In this document: positions 41,501 to 46,916 of the stretch, in pieces
Layout of the letters: the number at the start of each line of letters is the position of its first letter
Position numbering within the stretch: position 1 is the first letter of the stretch
DNA from: Vulcanimicrobiota bacterium
GTDB taxonomy: Bacteria; Vulcanimicrobiota; Vulcanimicrobiia; Vulcanimicrobiales; Vulcanimicrobiaceae
Assembly (NCBI GenBank): GCA_003136355.1
Contig: PLED01000096.1
Span: forward strand, 1 to 46,916
DNA: 46,916 nt
Direction of reading: 5' to 3'
Program-made: the position numbers and the translations under genes
The notes under the pieces: model-generated
Database searches by the model: none
What the model saw: the letters and a program-made list of their open reading frames with translations, nothing else
What the model was told of the DNA's origin: nothing

Positions 41501-41724
41501 CGCAAGTGGATGCGGCGCTGGCCGACATGGTGCAGCTCAACCCGAACCGCTCGAGCGAAAGCGATCTGGCGCACGAAAGTAAGATGCGCGATGCGCTCGC
41601 GTTCCTGTTGGGTTCGCTCGACTTGGCGTACCAGGCACCGACGCCGGCGGAGTACGCGACTTACGACCAACTGCGGGCACAGGCTGCTACGGAGATGGCG
41701 CGCTTGCGGGCGGCGATGCAATAG
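38599..41724 (+). CDS. Large secreted Asp-box (BNR/VPS10-type) beta-propeller protein
   Basis: The 1041-aa protein has a signal peptide with a duplicated APIFV segment. Eleven Asp-box motifs of the type S/T-x-D-x-G-x-x-W are visible, such as KTTDGGATW, KTTDAGAHW, HSNDGGATW, KTTDGGKTW, VSVDGGKTW and KTTDYGAHW. These build one or two large propellers (about residues 50-760), as in sortilin/VPS10 or sialidase-like 'glycosyl hydrolase' annotations. A C-terminal beta-sandwich plus helical tail (about 800-1041) follows. Enzymatic activity is not demonstrable; extracellular binding or glycan processing is likely. Confidence 0.87.
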   Translation: MKRLFAVALTAIFLAPIFVAPIFVAPSAARAATPAPDTTTPTQKLMSKLQWRSIGPFIGGRVVAVAGVPSEPSLFYMGGVQGGVWRSGNYGTTWENITDGQTDMMNGYSIGALAVAPGNPKVIYAGTGESDPRGDFATGDGIYKTTDAGKSWHYAGLRDTHTTTAIAIDPRDSNIVYASSLGHVFAPNAERGVFKTTDGGATWSKVLFVDENTGANDVVMDVRNPNVLYASMWQASRKPWNFTSGGPGSGLYKTTDAGAHWSKISANPGFATGVLGKIGVGVSARDGNSVYAIVQAKDGGVFHSNDGGATWQHVNREMKLRQRAFYYTAIYADPTNAKVAYAPQVDGVFKTTDGGKTWKAITRPGDHHIIWINPRNPKILLEGDDGGAMVSVDGGKTWSSKQNQPTDQFYKVAIDKQFPFHVYGASQDHGAFEGPSGSNEGLGIGAWHGVALGESTWVAPDPNNPNVTYGSGYQSSMARFDMTTGEQKNVSPWPKYMSGVSSAESKFRFGWTHPIFFSPSKPHELLVAGNVVFKSDDYGERWQQISPDLTRNDPSTEGPTGGPVDFDQTGVETFPDISALAVSPLASNLMWAGSADGLVHVTTDSGAHWKLVTPPELPQWTQISTIEPSHVSAGTAYLSASRYQWDDFHPYIYKTTDYGAHWSAMSSGLPDDQYVFAVRQDPRDPRVMFAGTRSTIYVSLNGGGNWQPLTLNLPYVQVRDIAIDARQGDVVVATHGRSFWILDNLSVIEQLANGVSGSPLLFAPETAWLTHAFDSGSARAGTGQGPTYGTSVFFNLPSDYNGTRPATLAFVDANGRTVRGFDLHLHNKKEKKPSAQQLAAMDEVQTRAQDLHDLTGADAGMNLFVWDMRYAPATEARGVQAFGTDDFSDTVDGPTIVPGKYSVVLSYGGKKWQQPFRVTLDPRLHPAAGELAARLALSMRIRGTLDALNRAANAAETARVSFPAAKRAQVDAALADMVQLNPNRSSESDLAHESKMRDALAFLLGSLDLAYQAPTPAEYATYDQLRAQAATEMARLRAAMQ

Positions 41725-41735
41725 GGTACGATAGG

Positions 41736-41758
41736 CTGTACGGGGATAAACCGTACAG
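41736..41758. promoter_or_regulatory. Inverted-repeat operator CTGTACGG-N7-CCGTACAG
   Basis: Perfect 8-bp inverted repeat with a 7-bp spacer, 9 bp upstream of the GTG of the DUF1778 antitoxin. TacA-type ribbon-helix-helix antitoxins repress their own operons through palindromes at this position, so it is a strong operator candidate. Confidence 0.7.
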
Positions 41759-41767
41759 AGAGGTGCC

Positions 41768-42058
41768 GTGAAAGAACCTAATGGGCAGGCCGAGCGAGCC
41801 GAGCGGCTGGACCTTCGGATGCCGGAACCGGTGAAAGCCAGAATCCGCAAGGCCGCTGCTTTGTCAGGCCGGCAAATGAGCGATTTCGTGGTCGCGGCGG
41901 CGCTCGCTCAGGCCGAGGCGGTCGAGCAGGCGGTGGAGCGCTGGACGCTCGACGCTCAGGACAGCCGTTTCGTCATGTCACTGTTTGAGCAGCGCGAGCG
42001 GCCTCGTCTGCGTGCTCTGTTGCGGCTCTCAGCGCCGCGAGAAAAGGCCCCCACTTAA
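41768..42058 (+). CDS. DUF1778 (TacA-like) ribbon-helix-helix antitoxin
   Basis: The 96-aa protein has the N-terminal RHH ERLDLRMPEPVKARIRKAAALSGRQMSDFVVAAAL, then a C-terminal toxin-binding tail with ERWTLDAQDSRFVMSLFEQ, as in DUF1778 antitoxins. GTG 41768 is preceded by GAGAGG. It partners the GNAT gene immediately downstream, which continues in the same reading frame after the TAA stop. Autoregulation through the upstream palindrome is expected. Confidence 0.9.
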   Translation: MKEPNGQAERAERLDLRMPEPVKARIRKAAALSGRQMSDFVVAAALAQAEAVEQAVERWTLDAQDSRFVMSLFEQRERPRLRALLRLSAPREKAPT

Positions 42059-42568
42059 ATCGGGCCGCTCGAAAACTTCGCGATTCAGCCGCTCGCGGAT
42101 CGTCACGATCGCGGGCGTTTTTCGTGCGGGGAGCCTGCGCTCGACACCTACTTACAGCGTTTCGCGCGAAAGCAGGATGAAAACAACACCACCCGTTTGC
42201 ACGTGTATGCGAGCGATGAGGGGGAGATCGCAGGATACTACACCGTTTCCGCGCTGTCGCTTGAGTTAACCCAGCTCCCCGAAGAACTACAACGCGGCCG
42301 CCCGCGTTTTCCCGTTCCCGCGACGCTTCTCGGCCGGCTCGCGCGTGATATTCGCTATGCGCGCTCGGGCGTTGGGCCGTTCTTGCTGAGCCACGCCATG
42401 CGTAACGCTTATGAATCAAGCCGAAATGTAGCGTCAGCGTTTTTGGTTATTGATTCCAAACCGGATGCGCTGGATTGGTATTTACGTCAGGCGGAATTCG
42501 AGACGTTACCTTCCAATCCGCTACGACTCGTTCTGCCGATCAGCGTGATCGCCGACCTACTGAGGTGA
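42059..42568 (+). pseudogene. TacT-like GNAT toxin lacking a canonical start codon
   Basis: The frame that directly follows the antitoxin stop encodes a full GNAT toxin: RFSCGEPALDTYLQRFARKQ, GYYTVSALSLEL, LLGRLARDIRYARSGVGPFLL (acetyl-CoA loop) and LDWYLRQAEFE. Such enzymes acetylate aminoacyl-tRNA. Between the TAA and the first conserved block there is no ATG, GTG or TTG; the first canonical codon (TTG 42197, used by the ORF track) would delete about 46 residues including FSCGEPALD. The codon right after TAA is ATC. It may be silenced, initiate at ATC/ATT, or be made by stop readthrough from the in-frame antitoxin. Confidence 0.75.
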
Positions 42569-42970
42569 CGTGATCATCCACTCGCTGCCGAAGCGATCCT
42601 GAAGTATTCCGAATTTTCCGCCATCGCCCCACTCGACGTTGTCGAGCGGCACGGTAATTTTCCCGCCGTCGGCGAGGGCTTCGAAAACGCGTTTACCTTC
42701 GGCCGCGGTCGATAGCTCTAACGACAGCGCGATGTTGCCGGCATCGGGATCCACGGCTTTTCCGGGCGGTCCGTCCGACGCCATAAACTCAAAGCCGGCC
42801 CCTTTGAAGTTGGCGTGCATGACCTTGTTTTGGTAATCCGCCGGCACTTCGTGGCCCATCGGCGCGCCTTCAAAACGAATAACGTTATAATCGCCGCCGA
42901 GGATTTTCTTGTAAAACGCGAGCGCCTCTTCGCAGCGGCCATAGAAGAAAATATACGGTTCTAATTTCAT
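42557..42970 (-). CDS. VOC-superfamily protein (PhnB/YjdN-like)
   Basis: The 137-aa protein has a glyoxalase/bleomycin-resistance fold: MKLEPYIFFYGRCEEALAFYKKILG, then HANFKGAGFEFMASD, and the end KFGILQDRFGSEWMI. This matches PhnB-like proteins of unknown substrate. It overlaps the GNAT gene tail-to-tail by 12 bp. The metal ligands typical of the enzyme branches are not obvious. Confidence 0.9.
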   Translation of the reverse strand: MKLEPYIFFYGRCEEALAFYKKILGGDYNVIRFEGAPMGHEVPADYQNKVMHANFKGAGFEFMASDGPPGKAVDPDAGNIALSLELSTAAEGKRVFEALADGGKITVPLDNVEWGDGGKFGILQDRFGSEWMITSPQ

Positions 42971-42985
42971 GCCGAATTCTTTCCC

Positions 42986-43273
42986 TTAATGAACCGTTAT
43001 GACCGCTTTGAGGCCAGTTCCCAAGTTCGTGCACACGCTGCCGGTCGAGACGACGAAGTCGACGGTACCGCCGCGGTTCATCTTGCGCGCGAGGTTGAAA
43101 GCGTCGCGTTGACCGAGGCGCGATATCATGCTGGCATAGCTTTGCTTTCCGTTGCCCAGAAAGTCGCCCTGAATGACGAACGTGCCCGCCATCGGCGCGG
43201 CGCGGTTCGGGGTTGCGGCTTGGCCGGATTCAGGGACGAGCATAGCCGCGCACGCGGCCAGCGCTAAACGCAC
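42986..43273 (-). CDS. Small secreted protein of unknown function
   Basis: The 95-aa ORF with GTG start has a short signal peptide (MRLALAACAAMLVPESGQAA). The mature part of about 70 residues has beta-like segments TFVIQGDFLGNGKQSYASM and GTVDFVVSTGS. No family is recognised. It is the same strand as and 15 bp upstream of the VOC gene. Confidence 0.5.
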   Translation of the reverse strand: MRLALAACAAMLVPESGQAATPNRAAPMAGTFVIQGDFLGNGKQSYASMISRLGQRDAFNLARKMNRGGTVDFVVSTGSVCTNLGTGLKAVITVH

Positions 43274-43314
43274 GAGGCGGCTGAAGCTGCCATTCGAGTT
43301 TCGCGAAACCGCCC

Positions 43315-43734
43315 CTAGGGTGGTGAGCCCTTTCCGGCGGCAAGCAGCACGCAGGCTTTGTCGATCCGGCGGTTGCGTGCATCCGGTTGTTCGGCCGAGT
43401 CGATCCAGCTAATAAAGTCCCGGCGCGCGTCCGGCGTGAGGTCGCTCCACCGGGCCTTCGCCTTCGGTGTGGCCTTGAGGGCTTTATAGAGATTGAACGG
43501 GACGATTGCGTAGCAGCACGGGCGCCGCTTTCCGGTCGCAAGCATGTCGCAGGCGCGTTCGACCCGGCGTTTGCGTGTTTCCGTTTGTTTGGCGGAGTCG
43601 ATCCAACTGATAAAGTCGCGGCGCGCGATCGGCGTGAGATCGCTCCACTGCGCCTTGGTCTTCGGTGCAGCCGCGAGGGCTTTGCGAAGATCCGTTGGCA
43701 TTTTGGGCTCTGATGCTTTTGCAGCCGGCTTCAT
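43315..43734 (-). CDS. YdeI/OmdA-like protein with a duplicated domain
   Basis: The 139-aa protein contains two copies of the OmdA (YdeI/OmpD-associated) motif: DLRKALAAAPKTKAQWSDLTPIARRDFISWIDSAKQ…TRKRRVERACDML and LYKALKATPKAKARWSDLTPDARRDFISWIDSAEQ…ARNRRIDKACVLL. Single-copy relatives normally have one such C-terminal domain. The linker CCYAIVPF is unusual. The family is annotated as bacteriocin-protection-like; the function is unsettled. It is divergent from the oxidase gene. Confidence 0.8.
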   Translation of the reverse strand: MKPAAKASEPKMPTDLRKALAAAPKTKAQWSDLTPIARRDFISWIDSAKQTETRKRRVERACDMLATGKRRPCCYAIVPFNLYKALKATPKAKARWSDLTPDARRDFISWIDSAEQPDARNRRIDKACVLLAAGKGSPP

Positions 43735-43801
43735 TCTGTCGCGATTATTTCGCAGTTCATTCCAACCCGTCCCGCAATCTGTGAGATAATGCGCGCATGA
43801 A

Positions 43802-45244
43802 ATGCCCGCTCACATGTTAGACCGGCGCGAGTTTCTCAAGGGTGTGGCAGGCGCCGCCGCGCTCGGCGCAGCCGGAGTGGAGCTCCTTGCGGCGGCGCGC
43901 CGGCTGCCGTGGGAGGCGCTTGCGCGCCGGCTTTCGGGAAGCGTCGTGCTTCCCGGCGCGCGCGGATACGGTGCACTTGCGCTTCCCAATAACTTGCGGT
44001 ATTCCGCGCTGCGTCCGGCGGGCATCGCCATGTGCAAGAGCGCGCAGGATGTGAGCGCAGCGATTTTGTGGGCGCGCGAGAACGGCGTGCCGCTCGTGGC
44101 GCGTTCGGGCGGCCACTCATACGCGGGCTATTCTACGACGAGCGGGTTGATGATCGACATGGGCGAGATGAACGGTATAACGCTAGACAAGAGCACGGGC
44201 GTCGCGACCATTGCCGGCGGCGCGCGAAACGGCGATGCTTACAAGTATTTCGGGAATCGTAGTGTCGCAATCACGCACGGCCGGTGTCCGAGCGTGGGGA
44301 TCGCGGGCTTAGCGCTTGGCGGTGGTATCGGCTTCAATATGCGCGAGCACGGTCTGACGTGCGATCATCTGGTTGCAAGCGAGATCGTGCTGGCCGACGG
44401 AACGATTCGAACGCTGAGCGGTGACGACGATCTGTTGTGGGCGTGCCGCGGTGCGGGCGGCGGAAACTTCGGAATCAACACGTCATTTGCGTTCCAAACG
44501 TTCGATGTCGGTTCGATTACGGTTTGCGATCTGGTCTGGGACGAGCAGCCCGAACGCATTTTTGCAAGTCTGGTCGAGACGCTCGATCGCGCTCCCCGGA
44601 CGTTCGGTTCGAAAGTTTCCGCCAAAGCGCCGACTGGTTCTTCGGCAATACAAGTTGAGCTGCTCGGTCAGTTCACCGGTACGCCGGCCGGGCTGCGCGA
44701 ACTGCTCGGCGGCGCGTATGCGATCGCGCCGCCGAAGGGCGTCGTCACCATGGAGCGCTACTGGAAAGCGCAAGAAGTGCTCGCCGAGCCCGGAGTTCCA
44801 GCCTACTTCCAAGAACGCTCGCGGTTTTTCAATCAGGCGATCGATCACCGGGCGGTCGCGGTGATCTTGGATTGGTTGCGCAAATGTCCGAAGACTGCAA
44901 CATCGGCCGAATTCAAAGTGTTTCAAACCGGCGGCCGCGTGAACGATAAGAAGCCAAGCGAGACCGCGTTTGTGCACCGGCAGAGCCGGTGGCTCGGATC
45001 GATCGATCTCTATTGGGAACGCAATACACCTAGCGATATGCTGCGGCACTACTTAGCGTGGCTGAGCGGATTCTACGAAGCGATCGTCCCGTTCGCCAAA
45101 GGCGGCGCATACCAAAACTTCATCGACCCGTCGCTAACGGATTGGAAGCGCGCCTATCACGGATCCAATCTTGAAAGGCTCGAAGCCATCAAGAGACGCG
45201 TCGATCCGGACGGCGTGTTTGGGTTCCGGGAAGCGATTCCGTGA
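43802..45244 (+). CDS. Tat-exported FAD-linked oxidase (berberine-bridge-enzyme type)
   Basis: The 480-aa flavoprotein has a twin-arginine signal DRREFLKGVAGAAALGAAGVE. The PCMH-type FAD domain has RSGGHSYAGYS (covalent FAD His) and HGRCPSVGIAGLALGGGIGF. The C-terminal BBE motif is YQNFIDPSLTDWKRAYHGSN, followed by RVDPDGVF. The second covalent FAD anchor, usually a Cys in the G-x-C-x-x-V region, is present (HGRCPSVGIAG), so bicovalent FAD is plausible. Likely substrates are sugars or aromatic alcohols; exact specificity is unknown. ATG 43802 or 43814 (MLDRREF) are alternative starts. Confidence 0.92.
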   Translation: MPAHMLDRREFLKGVAGAAALGAAGVELLAAARRLPWEALARRLSGSVVLPGARGYGALALPNNLRYSALRPAGIAMCKSAQDVSAAILWARENGVPLVARSGGHSYAGYSTTSGLMIDMGEMNGITLDKSTGVATIAGGARNGDAYKYFGNRSVAITHGRCPSVGIAGLALGGGIGFNMREHGLTCDHLVASEIVLADGTIRTLSGDDDLLWACRGAGGGNFGINTSFAFQTFDVGSITVCDLVWDEQPERIFASLVETLDRAPRTFGSKVSAKAPTGSSAIQVELLGQFTGTPAGLRELLGGAYAIAPPKGVVTMERYWKAQEVLAEPGVPAYFQERSRFFNQAIDHRAVAVILDWLRKCPKTATSAEFKVFQTGGRVNDKKPSETAFVHRQSRWLGSIDLYWERNTPSDMLRHYLAWLSGFYEAIVPFAKGGAYQNFIDPSLTDWKRAYHGSNLERLEAIKRRVDPDGVFGFREAIP

Positions 45245-45351
45245 CCGCCACCGACGCCGGACATCGGCTATGAGCGCGGGCCAGGCCGATGAAGGCCGAG
45301 TTAGCGGAGGCGTAACTGCGGTTTTGTAGAGAAAAACAAAATTAACTATTG

Positions 45352-45387
45352 CCTAATTTCGGTTTTTATAGTAAAGTCGAAATTAGG
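45352..45387. promoter_or_regulatory. Inverted repeat CCTAATTTCG-N16-CGAAATTAGG over the fic promoter
   Basis: Perfect 10-bp inverted repeat ending 2 nt before the fic ATG. A -10-like TATAGT (45367-45372) lies in the spacer. The whole 45320-45390 stretch is much more AT-rich than its surroundings. The layout fits an operator that occludes RNA polymerase, perhaps bound by the winged helix of the Fic protein itself. Confidence 0.65.
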
Positions 45388-45389
45388 AT

Positions 45390-46700
45390 ATGGCTAAATA
45401 CGAGCAGCATACATGGACCCCTCGGCCGGACACTATCGGCTTGCCTCGGACCGCTCGCCAGGGCGGCACCTATTCCGTCTATATCCCTGACAAGCTGGCC
45501 AATCGCGCCTTTCTTTTCGGCGGGGCAGAAGCCGCCGACGCCGCCGACGCCGAGCGCGCGATCTTGGATTTGGATCGCAGCGCCACCACGTTGGCGGACA
45601 CGGAGGCCCTGGCTCGCCTTCTGCTGCGGGCGGAGTCGGTTGCTTCGTCTCACATCGAGGGTCTGATCGTCGCCCCTCGTCGCCTTCTTAGGGCCGACGC
45701 TGCGCGTCAACATGGCGACGAACCGCGCGATGTGACGGCCGCAGAAGTACTCGCGAACATCGACGCGATGGCGTACGCGATAGCGGCAGTAAACAATGGA
45801 GTACCGATCACGCCGGAGTTGCTACGCGAGACGCATCGGCATCTGCTCGAACCGGCCGCACTGTCCGAATATGCGGGGCAAACGCGTACCCAACAAAACT
45901 GGATCGGCGGTAGCTCATACAACCCCTTTTCGGCTGCTTTCGTGCCGCCGCCATGGGAAATGGTCGAGCCTTTGCTCGATGATCTGTGTGAGTTTTGCAA
46001 CGAGGACTCGCTCCCGTCGGTCGCGCAAGCCGCGATCGCGCACGCCCAGTTTGAAACGATCCATCCGTTCGTTGACGGAAATGGACGTGTAGGTCGTGCC
46101 CTCATTCACTTAGTGTTTCGCCGGCGCAAACTTACGACCGCCGTGTCGCCGCCCGTCTCACTCATTTTAGCGACACGCGCGCGGGATTACATTGCCGGTT
46201 TGAGCGGAACCCGTTACGACGGTCCACCGGATTCACAGCAAGCTGTCGATGGACTGAACATGTGGCTTGGCACCTTCGCCGCCGCTTGCACACGTGCTGC
46301 CGCCGACGCAACAGCTTTCGAACAACGCATTAGAAAAATTCAAGACGGGTGGCGCGAACGACTCAGCTCGATACGCAGACATTCCATCACGTTTCGTATC
46401 ATTGACGTGCTGCCCGGTACACCGATAATTACTCTGTCCGAGGTGCAGAAGCTGACCGGAAGCAGCTTGTCGAGCGCCGCCGAAGCAATGAAAAAGCTAG
46501 AGACTGCAGGTATCGTCGCACCACTGTTGGCCGGCCGCAAGCGCAGACAAGTTTATCAGGCACGCGAAGTCGTCGACGCATTCGCGGATCTCGAGAGGCA
46601 GCTGGCGTCGCCCGCCGGCGACACGCGAGTTGAAGCGCCGATTCGAGGGGTGCCTTGCGTGGTGCGCAGCAGTCCGGTGTTGCCGGGGTCGTCGCTGTAG
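45390..46700 (+). CDS. Fic-family AMPylase with inhibitory motif and C-terminal winged helix
   Basis: The 436-aa protein has an N-terminal inhibitory helix SSHIEGL (class-II S/TxxxE[G/N]) around residue 86. The Fic core has the catalytic HPFVDGNGRVGR (about 229-240) and flap region. A C-terminal winged helix, ITLSEVQKLTGSSLSSAAEAMKKL, is followed by GRKRRQVYQAREVVDAF. Fic proteins transfer AMP to target hydroxyls. The family's usual end is near LASPAGDTRV…RGVP; the last about 14 residues (CVVRSSPVLPGSSL) are antisense to an amidohydrolase gene, marking an insertion junction. Start ATG 45390 follows the palindrome directly; no SD is visible. Confidence 0.92.
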   Translation: MAKYEQHTWTPRPDTIGLPRTARQGGTYSVYIPDKLANRAFLFGGAEAADAADAERAILDLDRSATTLADTEALARLLLRAESVASSHIEGLIVAPRRLLRADAARQHGDEPRDVTAAEVLANIDAMAYAIAAVNNGVPITPELLRETHRHLLEPAALSEYAGQTRTQQNWIGGSSYNPFSAAFVPPPWEMVEPLLDDLCEFCNEDSLPSVAQAAIAHAQFETIHPFVDGNGRVGRALIHLVFRRRKLTTAVSPPVSLILATRARDYIAGLSGTRYDGPPDSQQAVDGLNMWLGTFAAACTRAAADATAFEQRIRKIQDGWRERLSSIRRHSITFRIIDVLPGTPIITLSEVQKLTGSSLSSAAEAMKKLETAGIVAPLLAGRKRRQVYQAREVVDAFADLERQLASPAGDTRVEAPIRGVPCVVRSSPVLPGSSL

Positions 46701-46916
46701 GGTTCCGTCGTAGGCGCCGACGATAGGTCCGTGCGCGAAATGCGCGGCGATGAGTTCGGCGTTATCGGCGATCATCACGTGGTTTCGCAGGTTGAATTTA
46801 TTTTCGTCGGCGACGCGGTCGTAGGCTTGGGCCGTCTGGTAGCTCACGCCCGGGTCGCGGATGGCGGTAGTGCCCCAGCGGTTACATTCGCGGATGGCGG
46901 CGATGGTGGCGCGGCG
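46655..46916 (-). pseudogene. YtcJ-like amidohydrolase, broken 3' part, open at right edge
   Basis: From the right edge the minus strand reads RATIAAIRECNRWGTTAIRDPGV, then AYDRVADENKFNLRNHVMI and HFAHGPIVGAYDG, typical of YtcJ-type periplasmic or cytosolic amidohydrolases. Right after GAYDG the frame shifts and about 25 conserved residues are missing. PYSDDPGNTGLLRT is then seen in another frame before homology stops at the fic junction near 46655. The gene is thus interrupted, with an internal deletion and loss of its 3' half; the 5' half lies outside the window. Confidence 0.75.

Overview
The window (46.9 kb, GC-rich, many GTG and TTG starts) reads as a chromosomal segment of an uncultivated-type bacterium. 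Purine, arginine and pantothenate biosynthesis genes are mixed with secreted proteins, toxin-antitoxin (TA) remnants and a dispersed repeat. The gene content, the repeat and the paired secreted serpins would fit a Candidatus Eremiobacterota (WPS-2)-like lineage. That placement is inference only; no rRNA or other marker gene in the window settles it.

Layout. 1-8.4 kb: 3' part of purD; an AttEFGH-like exporter operon on the minus strand (ATPase, one fused FtsX-type permease, AttH/CrtC-like lipocalin protein); purF; a lipoprotein with a glycosidase-like fold. 8.4-14.8 kb: panB, two secreted serpins flanking a Uma2-type nuclease, and a second, larger glycosidase-like lipoprotein. 14.8-20.5 kb: leucyl aminopeptidase pepA, purM, an unusual GNAT-PurN fusion, a 57-aa coiled-coil ORF, an aldo/keto reductase and an intact vapBC pair. 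20.5-30.6 kb: a small secreted protein, a hicAB locus whose hicA is frameshifted, then arginine biosynthesis: argB divergent from argF-argR-argG-argH-argC-argJ-argD with tandem ARG boxes between them. A PEP-mutase-like gene and a clear intrinsic terminator close this block. 30.6-36 kb: an orphan peptide-binding lipoprotein coupled to tsaD, a DUF4160-DUF2442 pair, an orphan Phd antitoxin, a lipoprotein, a 37-aa membrane peptide and an HX4DH nickel/cobalt-type transporter. 36-46.9 kb: a kinase-less sensor-like membrane protein, a duplicated secreted protein, a 1041-aa Asp-box propeller protein, a DUF1778-GNAT TA locus whose toxin has no normal start codon, a VOC protein, a YdeI/OmdA repeat protein, a Tat-exported flavoprotein oxidase, and a Fic protein whose 3' end is fused antisense into a broken YtcJ-like amidohydrolase.

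Two themes stand out. First, a dispersed repeat with core TCCTTCGACAGGCTCAGGATGAC is present in about a dozen copies. Every recognisable copy has the same orientation whatever the flanking gene strand. Several copies have become coding: they supply the C-terminal tails and stop codons of serpin 2, pepA and argC, a start codon for a small ORF, the basic leader of a lipoprotein, and an in-frame segment inside GNAT-PurN. Second, there is a series of TA-type loci in different states of integrity: vapBC intact, hicA frameshifted, Phd without toxin, the GNAT toxin without a canonical start, and DUF4160/DUF2442 apparently driving tsaD. Several have compact promoters with the -10 box only 6-8 nt from the start codon (probable leaderless mRNAs) and near-perfect inverted-repeat operators.
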